Source: Linnemannia schmuckeri
Taxonomy: Eukaryota; Mortierellomycota; Mortierellomycetes; Mortierellales; Mortierellaceae
Assembly: GCA_029449235.1 (NCBI GenBank)
Contig: JANATG010000010.1
Coordinates: 1,922,001 to 1,986,000, forward strand
Length of the DNA stretch: 64,000 bases
Reading direction: 5' to 3'
Below, one piece after another: positions 24,302 through 36,400 of the stretch; position 1 is the stretch's first letter, and each line of letters begins with the position of its first letter. The position numbers and the translations under genes were made by a program. The notes under the pieces were generated by a model. It made no database searches, was not told the DNA's origin, and saw only the letters and a list, made by a program, of their open reading frames with translations.

Positions 24302-27145
24302 TTAAGCCTGGGGAGCGTTCTTATCGTAGGCAGCATCGTGGACCTTCTGGGCACGGCCCGAGGGGTCAGCAGGGCAACCCCAGTCACCACGAGGGATCCA
24401 GCGGACGACGGACTCTGTGCAGGCCTCCTGGGGGAACCACTGCTCAAAGACCTCACGGTACCAGTAAGCCTCCTTGGTCTGGGGGGTATCCTGAGGCCAG
24501 CGAGCGGCAGCCTTAGCAAACTCCTCATCCGAGATCTTGGCGATAGCAGTGTCCTTGAGGGTATCAATCCAGCTGTATCCGACACCGTCCGAGAACTGCT
24601 CCTTCTGGCGCCAGAGGATCGAGTCGGGCAAGTAAGGCTGGGCGGTGGGGTCGTCCGAGGTGTCGAATGCCTTGCGGAGGATATGCTTCTCCATCTTGCC
24701 CTTGAAGGACATCTTCTCCTTAGGATCGACGTTCATGGCGACCTCGAGGAAGGCCTTGTCCAAGAAGGGAACACGGGCCTCAACACCCCAGGCCATGGTC
24801 GACTTGTTGGCGCGGAGGCAATCGGCGTAGTGGAGGTTCTTGACGCGGGAGACGGTTTCAGTGTGGAGGTCGGCGGCCGAGGGGGCGGCGTGGAAGTAGA
24901 GGTAGCCTCCAAAGATCTCGTCGGCTCCCTCGCCAGAGAGGACCATCTTGACACCCATGGCCTTGATCTTTCTGCTCAACATGTACATGGGGGTCGAGGC
25001 ACGAATGGTCGTCACATCGTAGGTCTCGAGGTGGTAGACAACATCGGCGATAGCATCCAGACCATCCTGAACAGTGAAAGTGTACTCGTGATGGACAGTC
25101 TTCAAGAAGTCAGCAGCGACGCGGGCAGCAGCCAAATCGGGCGAGCCCTCAAGACCGATCGAGAACGAGTGGAGGCGGGGCCAGGAGGCAACAGCAGACT
25201 CGTCAACATCGTCACCATCCTTGTTGAGGGGGACAGTGCCGTCGATAATCTTCTGGGTCTCACGGGCAGCGATCGAAGCAATCAAGGAGGAATCAAGTCC
25301 TCCAGAGAGAAGAACACCATAGGGGACCTCAGACATCAATCTCTTGCGGACAGCCTTCTCGAGCGACTCACGGATAAGCTTGTAGTCGACGGGATTGGAA
25401 GGGATCTTCTCACCGTCCCACCAGGTGGGCTCAAAGTAACGGGTGGTCTCGCCAGTCTCAGAGTCAAAGATGTGACCAGGGGGGAAGGCAATGATGCGAT
25501 CGCACTCCTCGTTGAGCGCCTTGAGTTCAGAGGCAAAGTAGATAGTGCCGGGCTGCTTGCTGTTCCAGCCTTGGTAGAGGGTGGTGATACCGATGGGGTC
25601 GCGGGCAGCAAGGATGCGGTTCTTCTTGGTATCGAGGAGGACCCAAGAGAACATCCCATCGAGGTGCTTGACAACATCAGCACCCATTGTCTTGTACTAT
25701 TAAAGCATTGTAGGTTTCCCGATTTGAATTTATGGTTAGCCGCCGTTCTTCTTAAAAAACAAAATTGGACACCTTGCAAGATATACCAAAAGGATCCAGA
25801 TAATTTCAAAGAGATAGAAAGGAACGTACGAGGTGAAGGATGACCTCACAGTCAGACTGAGTCTTGAACTGGGTTCCCTCGGCGCACATCTTGCGAAGGG
25901 CCTTGTGGTTGTAGATCTCGCCGTTGACGGACAAGATCAAGGTCTCGTCCTCGTTGGTCAAGGGCTGAGCTCCCGACTCTATTAGATATCCAAAAGAAGA
26001 ACGGGATTGTCAATCATCCGTCTTGGCAGCAAGTATACAATGTCCGTCATAAATCCAAGATTTTCTCTTCCTCCTATCGCCGTGCTGAGCTCTCCCACAC
26101 CCCCGGGTTCCCTCCTCTGCCTTCTCTTCTTCAACCCCGGTAGTGTTATTCTCGACTGACAATCATATGCGAACTGTCGGGTGTGTAAGTCATTTTTCAA
26201 CCCCAGCCTGGAGATCGTCTCTGATTCCGCCGCCAGACCCCGTTCGCCATAATATTCCACGGAAGGTTCAGTCAACTTCAGGTTCCTTTTGCTTGCCCTT
26301 TGATTCGTCCAACTAAGTCCTCTGCTCGCCTGTCATTGCTTCCTCCTCCGTCTGCCAGTCACAGAGAGAGGGAAAAAAATAATTCGATCCGCCCTTTTGT
26401 CGTTTGATCTGTCGTTTGTATGTCCTCGGATGGGTGGGTCCATATGTTATCATAGATGGGAAATTCTCCGATCTTGGCCTCTGCTCCTCTGCTCTTCTGC
26501 TCCTCTGCACCATTATGGCCAAAGGTTAAAATGTACAAAGGAAAAAAAGGGACAAGTGACTCACCAACACCGACAATAGCAAGACGCTCGTGGCAGAGAA
26601 TGTGCTTGCCAGCAACAGTGCATCCGCTCCAATCGGGACCACGGTGACGGAGCCTACATTAGATCGATAAGTAACAAGCAATGGTTGAGGTTGTTGATGA
26701 GTCAACTGCGTCTTCTTTCCTTGGTCGCTTTGTTGTTGTAGGATGCAAGGAAAGGCAAAGGCTGAAGAGAGCGAGTCGCAATAGATCGGCTGCTTCGTTC
26801 TGTGTAAGCCGTCTTTTGATCCTCGATCCATGCGCTCTACTGTACGTTGGCTGGTTGTCCTACGCCTCCAACGTCCACTTGCAATCCGTCCTTTGTCGCA
26901 TGGACGTTTTTAAAGTGGTGTTGTTCGCCTTTTCTTCCGAAAAAGGTTGTCAGGAATCCGAGAGAATTAAAGCAACTTGATTTACAAGCGCCATCGATAA
27001 TCCAAGTGAAAAAGAAAAGAAAGGTATAGTGAGAAGTGAAGGTCGGAAGGAAGCAAAGGACTTACTTCTTGGAAAGGAAGAGGGCGCGCTGACGGAAGGC
27101 GTTGGCATCGCCGGGCAAGTTGTAGACTCCAAAGATACCGCACAT
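24302..27145 (-). CDS. ASN1: Asparagine synthetase (glutamine-hydrolysing)
   Basis: Four exons: 27145-27066, 26653-26565, 25978-25830 and 25696-24302, total 570 residues. Phases are 2, 1, 0 and all introns are GT-AG. Exon 1 begins MCGIFGVYN, giving the Cys2 nucleophile of the N-terminal glutamine amidotransferase domain after Met removal. Exon 2 has RHRGPDWSG and exon 3 NGEIYNH and SDCEVILHL, all amidotransferase glutamine-site blocks. Exon 4 has the synthetase domain with the pyrophosphate loop LSGGLDSS, GEGADEIFGGY, and VEARVPFLDK. It makes asparagine from aspartate, glutamine and ATP in the cytosol. The length fits the eukaryotic family. A TATA-like box sits about 150 bp upstream. A 500-codon antisense frame over exon 4 is a codon-bias shadow. 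Confidence 0.97.
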
Positions 27146-28358
27146 GGTGATCTTATGTATGTATTAGAAGGAAGGAAGGAGAGGAGTCGAAGGAGGGAGG
27201 GAAAGAGAGAACAAGAAGCGACAACGGGAGTCGGAGACAAGGCAGGGGAAGGAAGAGAGAGGTAAAGAGGTAAAAAGAAGGAGAGGAGGAGAAGTATATA
27301 TAGGGATCAAGAAAGCAAAAAAAAAGGGTTGAGTCAGGCAAATAATGCGTTGGAGGAATGCTCTTTTTTTCTTTTGGTTTTGTTCCGCCGTGTAGCGTTT
27401 GCCTTTCGATTGATTTGATTTCTGATTGATCTCTATATTGCAAGGAGAGTGGGATGGTGGCTTTGCTCCATGACTCTTCAAAAAATGAATGCCTTAGAAC
27501 CCAATTTTGAAAGGTACTTATTTTTGATCCGCCGATTTGGCCGTTCTGACGGCTGCCCACCCCGCCTTTCCTTTTCAACATGGTTTCACTTTGTGAAAAG
27601 AAAAAAAGGACCCCAGTATGAGAAAACCCCTTATGTAGTTGCAGTAGTACAGTTATCCAGGTAATGGATGATGTAAAAGAAGCCTTTGGTCCACAGCTAT
27701 TTGACCATAACTCTTGGTAAGGAGGGCACAAAGCAGAAGGAGCGAGTCGGAGAAAAAAATAAGGCACCTACCCGCCGTTCTGTTGAATATGAATGTTGAG
27801 CCCTACTTTTCTATGACTCGATGACATTTTTTTTTATGGTTACATCCCCTCCTCCCTCCTTCCTCCCTCCTTCCTCCTTCTGACCCTCATTGTACCTTTC
27901 TGGTTCACTCCCGATTTCATTTCTGATCGGTTGTTTTCTTTGTCCTTCCCGCAAGGACACGATAGTACGAAGGAGGCGATGCGGGCAGCCAGAGAGGGAG
28001 AAGAAAAAGAGCTGAGCACCGATTTTTTTCTTTTCCTGTATGCTCGTGGAGAAGAAAACCGAATCCTAATTACCCTCTCGCTATCATGGCGTGTATATAT
28101 ACGCTTTTAGGCTTCAATCATCCTCATTAGCTGTTTTCTTTGATAAATTTAAAAAACTTATCAACTCATGGATTTGCGACAGCCCAGTGTCCATAGCGAT
28201 GTTGCTTTCTGATCCTCCAATGTTAACCCTTCAATCCTTACTTCATGATAATTCCACGTATGTTCACGCATATGTCGCTATTTCGCTCATATGACTGAGT
28301 ATATATTCCGAGTTCAAACGAAAGGATAAGGAGCGAAAGGCAAGGGACACTATTTGTA
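27146..28358. other. Intergenic: ASN1 upstream region
   Basis: No gene seen. The first 300 bp are purine-rich on the plus strand, so the ASN1 leader is pyrimidine-rich. The remainder is low-complexity with (CCTCCCT)-like repeats near 27847-27880. Confidence 0.5.
27295..27302 (-). promoter_or_regulatory. TATA-like box of ASN1
   Basis: TATATATA lies 150 bp upstream of the asparagine synthetase ATG on the coding (minus) strand, in an otherwise purine-rich region. Assignment is by position and sequence only. Confidence 0.45.
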
Positions 28359-28660
28359 CTACTTGCCACAAAAGGGACAATTAGATTTACTGAAGGCAGC
28401 AGCCTTGAAGGAGGTCAAGACCTTAACTGGGTCTTTTGGGCGTCACAAATGCACTGGGCGTATGCGACAGCGGACGCGCATCCGTCGTAATTGGCTAACG
28501 CGCAGGGGCCGGTCACGACGGTGGTCACGACCTTTTAGGGAAGTGGCAGGTCCGAAGGTTGGGATCTGTTGCCGTCATCTCTATTGAACTGTAGCAGCCA
28601 AGTCCGTGCTGAGGCGACAGCGAAAAGCACAGCGGTCGAGGCGAAAAGTATTAGCCTCAC
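28359..28660 (-). pseudogene. Decayed small secreted cysteine-containing protein gene
   Basis: The minus-strand frame from 28660 reads a signal peptide (RLILFASTAVLFAVASA) directly after GTG where ATG is expected. It continues to a TAA and resumes in the same frame with VVTTVVTGPCALANYDGCAS and a CICDAQ block. It then needs a one-base shift to finish with VLTSFKAAAFSKSNCPFCGK and a TAG at 28359-28361. This gives about 100 codons with a lost start, one in-frame stop and one frameshift. At least five Cys residues remain. It resembles fungal small secreted proteins in size and layout; no named family is recognised. Splicing cannot easily rescue it because no suitable introns are visible. Confidence 0.55.
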
Positions 28661-29767
28661 TCTTTTGTTACCGTCAAGTAAGGTTCAAGTTGGAAAGAGT
28701 TGGGTGTCTGGAAGTCTTTCAAAAAGCTAGCTTGTTCTAGCATAAATGCAAAAGATTGATGTGAACGTATTGTCACATAAGTACTTCTACGAGTGTTCTT
28801 ACGATGATAATTGCAAGCTTCGTTATCAGTTTACTCTTGAAGAAAGATCAGCTGTTGCGGTGGTGGAACTCGAAGGCGCGACTTCTTTATATGTGTGTGT
28901 AACAGTCAAAGGGAATGTTAAGGGAACAATAGAGTGAATCGAACATGGAGCAACGATGATGCATCTTGTACAGTGGGAACTAGGGTATTTATGTATGCTT
29001 GGTTACGAAGTGGTGCTGTTGTGGTTAGGGAGCCGAGTGGTTAGATGGACAGTCGGGCAGATGGAAAACCAAGGGCAGCTAAAGCCAATGGCAGCCAAAA
29101 TCAAGAGCAGCAAAGAGAGAGGGCAGCACAGAAAGAAGGGATGCAAAAAAGATAAAGGTTATGGTGAAAGGGTGTCAGAGAGAGGTATGATGAGAAGGAG
29201 ACGTGGGCACACACACACCAACACGACCCCACCCTTTACTTGGGTGTACATCGATGACAGAAAATAACTATAGTGGTAGGAAAAAGTATCTATGGTCTTG
29301 AGGGCGGTTTACAACAAAGAGCAGACACAGTAAAGAGGAATGCAAAAAAAGGTTAAGGGCACACAAGAAAAAAGAAATGCAAACGAAAATTGGCTTGTGG
29401 CAGCCAAGCGTATATAGCGACGTTGTGTTTTTTTTTGATCCTTCGCTGTCGGCTCTTTCTCTCCTCCTATAGATTTTGAGGTCGCGCTGTCGATGTTTTG
29501 TTCTCTACCACTACCGTCGATAAATTCTTTGGTCTTTAGGAGGTTTTCTCGTCTTCCTCAGAAAGCACCGCGACGCCGTCCCAAAACAAGCTCGAAAGCT
29601 AAGAGTCAAAAGACAATTGACCTCGGTGCGTGAGAGTTGGGCGTCGACTACAACTAAGACTGACATGAAGGTCAATCGAGCACAAGTAAAAAAAATCTCA
29701 TTCTGACTTTCCCCGATCTAAACATGCTTTTTTTCACGTTTGCCACCAAAAATACTCAAGCAAACCG
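28661..29767. other. Intergenic, flank of the composite element
   Basis: No supportable gene. A 63-codon plus-strand frame at 28746-28937 (ATG start, MQKIDVNVLSHKYF) has unremarkable composition and could be real, but nothing supports it. The sequence near 29040-29260 is A/G-rich simple sequence. Confidence 0.4.
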
Positions 29768-30636
29768 GAAGCTCTGAACCCAGCCTCTCGTCAGCAATTT
29801 TGCTGACGAGAGGCTGGGACACAATTTCCACTTTTACTAAGGATGCTGCAATTTCGTTCGAATTACCAAAAAAGGCTATTGTGAGTCTGACGGCAAGAAA
29901 GGGAGCGGTCTCAACTCACATCCCTTCACTCCTCTATAGTCTTCGCTCCTTCACGTCTTCTATACAATTGTCCCTTACCTCGCCCTCCGTCCTGGTTGAT
30001 ATCGAATAAAGCGATAGCATGTCTAACAAAAGGAAGCTCAGGTACAGATACGGATCTCAAGCACGTTCATTAGCATCGGATCATCCGAGCATCAGAGCCA
30101 CCGTTATTCAGTTTGTCTCATCTCGTTCTCTTTCTCTTCATACTCTTCATAGCGACATTCCGCCATATGAAGAGACTCCAGCCACGCCAAGTAAACGCGT
30201 GTCGAAGGTTTCCAGAGTAAGAGCGCTGTTTGATACGATACTCAGCGAGTCTTTGCTTTCGTTTTCATTGCGGCTGCTAAATCACTGTTCTTCAACGCGG
30301 TATAGCTTCAAGGCATAGCCGAGCTCGGCCGCATCGACTTCTGCAAACCTGATAAACAATCCCCTGGAGGAGCCATTCAAGTGAGTGGATAGCGGGCATT
30401 GGTGTAAACATGATGTTTTGTTCTCCGAGCACATTTCTAATCGTCTCGTGGCACTTTGTATTCGCTCCGCATAGAATACCCCGAGAAAAGCTGCCGAGGC
30501 TCTACTCTCATTGAGTGGAACCCATTCTCCTCTGGAGAGATCCACTTCCTTCAGGAACTTTGTAGAGTTCGACCCTGCACAGAATGAGGCGAATCCTTTC
30601 TGGTCGCCCGCGCAACCCTCTCAGCCAGGGCAAGAG
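29768..30636 (+). repeat. Left terminal inverted repeat (TIR-L)
   Basis: 869 bp that align in inverse orientation with 35738-36664. Conserved blocks include the terminal GAAGCTCTGAACCCAGCC, GGCTGGGACACAAT, ATTACCAAAAAAGG, the leader AACAAAAGG...GCTCAGGTACAG, TTCAACGCGGTATAGCTTCA, and TCGTGGCACTTTGTATT. Exons and splice sites are better conserved than the intervening DNA. Confidence 0.8.
29779..29818. repeat. Perfect terminal palindrome of TIR-L
   Basis: Two 19-bp arms (29779-29797 and 29800-29818, starting CCCAGCCTCTCGTCAGC) flank a 2-nt loop, 11 bp inside the repeat boundary. This is the strongest palindrome in the window. Confidence 0.85.
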
Positions 30637-33185
30637 TCAATTAGCTCGTCAACACCTTAATGAGTACGAAATCAATCCCATCTCTTTTGGGCCAGGTTAA
30701 CATGTACTTTAAACTGCGCACTAACATTCTAAGCCATCTCAGGTGTATGATTCACCTTCAATAGGACACGGCACACCCATGCCAAACAGCCAGACGCCAA
30801 CATCAACCCGCAAGCGATATGTAAGTAATCCAGCCTTGCTAGCTACATACACTATCTCTGCAGTGATTTCCTACCTAGATTTATTAATTTGAATGTATGT
30901 GTCCTAGACCGCTATGCCACAGAAACTACTTAAAGTTATAAATTGCATAAAGGACGAAAACATGTCTCTTCCTACATTTTTGGAGGAGCTGTTCATGTCC
31001 GATGATCACCAAGTCGCACAGTGGACTGGGCAATTCCACGAAAACAAGGGCGCTGGGCGAGTTTTAAAAATCTGGGCCGACAAGCTGCAGGACAAGGAGG
31101 ATGACGAGGATTTCGTCAACAGTGCCGTTGATGTCGTTGTCAGCCGGACTTTTGGTGCACCTTGAAAGCAACGAGACAAAAAAACGTTGGCGACTTCCGC
31201 AACATATGGTGACTGAGAAGAACGTTACAGATTTATTGAACGGCGACTCTCACTTTCTTCACCGGTACGCCGAGGGCGCCAAATATTTGGCTCGTTTCTT
31301 GAAGGGTTTGCTTAAGGAAGATGTTTCTGATCAGAGGCTCCCGTCCAAGTCATCTAAGAGTTACAGGAGCCAAAAGTCTTAGTCTGTTCGAGGGTGCATC
31401 GCGGCGGTCCTGATATTCATGTCATCACAAAAGGTCAATGCCTTCCAGACTATCATGGGGATTTTTCTCCACAGCACATGATGCCCGAAAAGAGTGCTCG
31501 AGGTCCTCTCCGGATTAGGGCTTTCGGTCTCCTACAGTCAAGTCCATAAAGTGCTGCAATCGTTAATAAAAGACGCTCAAGAACGAATCAAGGAAGCCGT
31601 ACTTGACCATGATTGGTATATCGTGTACGACAACATTAATATCGCAAACAAGCATCACCATCAAAGGGCTGACAAACGCGACACTTTCGACAATGGTACC
31701 GCCGCCACCCTTATTCTCTTCCCCTCCGACAAGGACAAATCTCCCGCTGCACCACCTGCTCTCTTTCGCCCAGAGGATGAGAGGCCAGAGCCCATTGCTG
31801 ATTTGTTCTTTCCCAAGGACGCCGATTTCGAGGTCCTTCAGCAGGTCAGCCGATCGCACGTTTCCGCTGCCATTGTGCGATCATTGCCGCAGGGATCTAC
31901 TGCCGTCACCATCCCAATTTTGCCTATCAAAAAGCTCGATATCGACAAGACTGCCCTTTTCCCGCTGCAAACCATGAAGCTCGACGAATCCACCATCGCC
32001 GGTAATTTGGCAGTGCTGGAAAGAATTACACAAGTTGGCCTTCAGTTACCGAAGAGTTGGTTTGCCAAGCCCAAAAACACCATCTTTGGCGGTGACCAGA
32101 TGTCTGTGTCCAGATTGCTTACTCTCAAGATCCACCGTATTGTTGATACCGATCCCTACCACAGCCTTTCATGGGTACACCCAACTCTCCAACTCTTCCA
32201 CCTCAGCATGAACCTGTGCGGCACCATCTTCAAGACACACTATGGTTCTCCAAACTTCCCAGGCAGTCTTGCCGCGATCAGTATTTTTATGGACCGCAAG
32301 CGCCTGAGCAAGGAGAAGCAGGAGTTCAAAACCGCGGATGAGTTGTTGAGAATCGTTTTTGATGCAATAGTGCAATTTCTCTGCGAGTCCCTGCGGCAAG
32401 GTGGTACATTGGACGAGCTTGATATTCCAAAGTTCACAGAAACCATTACCAACTCCTTCTGTAGTCCACCTTCGCCGTCGCTCTTTGGTCTACCCTGTAC
32501 TACCGTCAACATCAACGCCTTTCTTTTCTTGCGCGATGTAGCAGTGCATATCGAGTTAATCGAGGCCACTAAAGCCGTCGACATCGGTCGCATCAGTCAC
32601 CTACTGCCGACGATTACTTTGATGATGCATGGAGGAGGAAACACGAACTATGCGCTCGAACTCCTGCGTCTTCTCTATGGTATTCGCCATCTATGGACGG
32701 ATGAGTGGGCGACAAGGGTTCTCTCTAGCATGCTTGTTAATCCCAAAGGCATTGATGGTGAATGGGTGGCGACAGATATGCTTCAGGAGAATCACAACTA
32801 TCTTCTTAAATCCATCTTTTCATCAAAAGGATCCAACATGTCCTGGGAGTATCTCAAGGATTCGATTCCCACCAACATCAGGACTTTTCAAGCCATTTCA
32901 CGGATGTTCGAGCGGGAGGTCGGGGTGGGCTCCAACAGCACTAAACACAAGAAATCATCTACTGTATCAGAAGCTTCCAAGCTTCGTGGGTACCTTCAAA
33001 GCAACGGCATTTTATGTAAGCCGAAGTCTGGCAAATGCTGTCAAGGAACCGCAGTGGTTGATCTTCAGTGTCTTGGTGGATACAAGATGGTCGGAGGATC
33101 TATTGCACGATTTTTGGATAGGCACACACTGGAGGATACGGTAGACATGGAAGAGACGGAGGCACTCGAAAACGTTACAAATTAA
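30019..33185 (+). pseudogene. DUF6589-like gene, putative transposase, disrupted
   Basis: Leader exons 30019-30041, 30153-30216, 30306-30380 and one starting at 30475 match the helicase gene's leader. Exons 30743-30820 and from 30908 follow in phase 0. Exon 30908 reads LPTFLEELF and VDVVVSR, then shifts frame near 31160 to RLPQHMVTEKN. In-frame stops follow at 31380-31382 (TAG) and 31479-31481 (TGA), and a TAA near 30658 closes the fourth exon. From 31494 a 563-codon frame is intact to 33185. It has LGLSVSYSQVHKVL, WYIVYDNINI (Asp46), a TFDNGTAATL block, FGGDQMSVSR (Asp201), HLSMNL and ALELLRLLYG. From memory this fits fungal DUF6589 (PF20231). The two Asp motifs could belong to an RNase H-like transposase core; that is inference. 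Confidence 0.65.
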
Positions 33186-33417
33186 ATATATTTTGGCTAT
33201 TTTTGGCTTACTAATCTCAATGGTAATTGAATGAAATGAATAAAGAGAAAGGAGGAAATAGACAAGCATGGACTTAGAGTGATTCCTTACGTTGTGTCAT
33301 GCGAGCAAAACTATACGGACGACTAGTACTTACAGAACGACAACCACATTTTGCGAGAGGCGGTCAATTGCGGAGAGGCTGCAGTTTAATTACACAGGCG
33401 GCTCCCAATGGATCTGA

Positions 33418-36400
33418 TTATGATTCCAGTAAGTCCTCCTCAACATCGCTTCCCTCCTCATCCCCATCGGAGCCGTCCTCCAACTGGTCTAGCGCAGACG
33501 TCGCCGTCGTCTGGCTACCTAATCCGTGACAAGCGTCGATCTCGTCGTTGAGCTTGTTCAGGACTTGCGCGACTTCGTCGAACCGATTATTTCCTCCAAG
33601 AGGCGTCCATTTGCAAGAGGAAGCAATGGCTTCGACTGCCTTAGCACTTCTGGCCCCGGAGAATTTTTGCGATAGCTGCTTGGCCACATTGTTTGACAGG
33701 ATCCAGATTTCACTGCCGCATCTGAAAGATCTACTGCTCACCCACCTCTCATACTCATCCTTTCTCCACTCTAGCAGTGTTTTCAAGGTCATGTGTTTCT
33801 CTTCCTTCGAACGGTTCGGCCATCTCCTTCTGTTGCTCGGTCTAGTGTGATGACAAACAGTGGTGGGAACAAAACGATCAAATTTGGAGCATCCAGAACA
33901 GTTGTTGTTGCAAGTACGAGCTTTGTTCCCAAATAATTTGTCTAGTAGGGTCCAAAGACACCTTCCCGATATCTGGTTCATAAGGTAATCGCGTACGTTT
34001 TTGTCTGAGGGGGACGTTTTGGTGATCAGCGGTGCATAAAGAATTCCAAAGCCTTGGATCTTGGGATCTCGTGCTGCTCGTCCAAATCGCTGAAGCAAAC
34101 TCGGTATGTCCCTTGGAAAGCTACGTAATACAAATTTATTAGAGAAGGTTCTTTGCTCCCTTGTAATCGCTCTATTTTGACGTTTTCCTTTTTTTTTTTT
34201 TTTTTTTATTTTTTTTTATATCACTTACCCATACTGAATAACTTGGACCACATCGGGTATGTCACAACCCATGCCGGCAGCCTCGGTAGCCAGCAGGATG
34301 TGGATTACACCCTTCGTGAACTGCATCATGACTGCCTCCTTGTATTGGGATGTTAAAGTAGAGAAGTAAACGCCTATCCTATCCTGCAGATCGGGTCTTA
34401 CCCTTGACAGATATTTATAGACTTCAACGAGAACGGAAATGTTTTCGAAGTATATGATCGTCTTGTCTTTGTCTAAAAGACGATTAAGACCCTTCTTGGC
34501 ATCCTTGGGCTGAGTGTGAACCTCGAGACGAATATTTGTGGAAACCTCTTGCACACGAAGGACGTTGGCCTTGGACAGGAAGAGCTTGTCCATGGTTTGA
34601 GTGAGCGCATCGGCGGTGAGTGTCGCGGTGACACCCACAAATGGGACTCCAGGCGACCAAATGTGAAGTTCACCGAGGCGTGCATATTCCGGGCGAAACT
34701 TGCTACCCCATTTTTCAACACAATGGACCTCGTCCACTACTATGGCAAGCAACAGATCCCGCCAAGACGTATTTTGCTAAAGCCCTCGTACCAACCTCGA
34801 AGTAGGACTGTCGTCAAAAATGATCTCAGGTGACATAAAGACAGCTCTGAACTCGCCTTTACATATGCGTCTAATCATGTCGCCATCAATGGCGTCAGAG
34901 TTGTCGCCGGAAAGAATGATGTGAGGTATTTTGGCCTTGACCAGCTTCTGTACAATTGAGTGGCAAAGTACAAAGATAAAAGGCGGTTAAAAATGACATT
35001 GTTGTGTCTGACTGTATACTACATGGAAGGGGCAAAACATGAACTACCTGCTGCTGATCGTTCATCAAAGCTATCAGTGGCGAGATGATGGCAGTGATAC
35101 TCCAGGACCAATATACCATAGGAAGAAAGAATGCAAGTGTCTTGCCCCAGCCGCAGGGAGCAATCAACACGCAATCGATTTTTTGCGCAATATGTTCCAA
35201 TACATCTAGTTGCTGCTCTTTTGGAGTACAGTTGAAAACCTCTTGACAAAGGCTAATGGCTTTTGCTCTGGAAAAAGATTGGGGCCTCTAAAAGATGCAC
35301 AAGATTACGATGCAAAGTGTTAACAAGGGATTGGAAAGCAAGGCAGAAGATGGTTGAATCAATTTTCAAAGAAAACTTGCCACATCGTCACTGTCTTCGT
35401 TTTTTTTCTCCAGCGGTGGTATATATCTCCCTAGCACAGCTTGCGATGGCGACGAAAGGAACTGCATAGGCGAAGGAATAGGCTGAGTCGGCGTTGTGAC
35501 GGAGTGTGTTAGCGTCGAGAAAGTTTTTTTTGGGGTGAAGGCAGGCTTTTTTGGTGACGTGTCTGACGAGGAGTCAGAATCATCAGACGAAGAGTCAATG
35601 CGTGCTGGCGGTAAGACATCCTGTGCATGAGATGAGAGAGCTTGTGTTTTCGACAATGAAATTGGGGAGTCAGGAGACTGCTCAGGCGAGTCGATAGGCA
35701 GATTTGGAATGAATGCAGAGCGAATTCGGAGTGGCGTCTCTTGCCCTGACTGAGAAGGTTTTGTGGGCGACCAGAAAGGATTCGCAGTGTCCTGTGCAGC
35801 GTTGAGTGCCGTGGAGTCCCAGGAGGGAGCCAATCTCTCCAGAGGAGAACGGGCCCCACCCAACGAAAGTAGAGCCTCGGCGACTTTTCTTGGAGTACCC
35901 TATGCGGAGCAAATACAAAGTGCCACGAGAAATTTAGAAATATATTTGGAAAGCAAAATATCGCGTTGATACTAGTGCCCGATATCAACTTACTTGATTG
36001 GCTCCTCCAGGAGATTGTGTATCAGGTTTGCTAAAGCCAAGGACGCCGATCCCGCTTATGCCTTGAAGCTATACCGCGTTGAAGACCAGCAAGTTAAAAT
36101 TCGCGACAAACACAACAACAAAGACTCGCTGAGCACCATTTCAAACTACGCCCTTACCCTGGAAACCCTAGAAGCGCGTTTACTTGGTGTACCCGGGGCC
36201 TCATTATTAGGCGGAATGTTGCTATCGTAGAATATACCCCGAGCGTTTTTTATTTATTTATTTATTTATTTATTGTATGAGAAGAGGAAGAAGGTGAAAG
36301 AGAGAGATGAGACAAACTAATAACGGTCGCGCGGATGCTTGGATGGTAGGATGCTGCTGCTGAATGCGTAAATACAAGTGTGAGATGCGCATCTGTACCT

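Noticed and set aside
24338..25843. 501-codon plus-strand ORF opposite asparagine synthetase
   Set aside because: Runs antisense to a clearly conserved enzyme and its composition (Gly/Val/Asp/Leu-rich) follows from the codon bias of the sense strand.
28368..28590. Plus-strand Arg-rich ORF (77 codons) at the same place as the secreted-protein fossil
   Set aside because: No ATG-initiated coding features and the opposite strand carries recognisable signal peptide and Cys blocks.
29040..29090. tRNA-like stretch (GTGGTTAGGGAGCCGAGTGG)
   Set aside because: No cloverleaf pairing, no B box and no CCA-proximal stem could be drawn; no tRNA or 5S rRNA was found anywhere in the window.
30282..30545. 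Minus-strand ORF in TIR-L that is similar to a plus-strand ORF at 35763-36230
   Set aside because: The similarity is the antisense shadow of the shared exons; the inward-facing strand has consistent splice sites and phases.
34780..34798. Possible 19-nt intron removing the TAG in the helicase gene
   Set aside because: GT...AG boundaries exist, but 19 nt is too short to splice and its removal would shift the frame away from motif II.
36241..36280. TTTA repeat considered as telomeric or CRISPR-like
   Set aside because: A simple tetranucleotide microsatellite within an intron; there are no telomere-type units or regularly spaced direct repeats.
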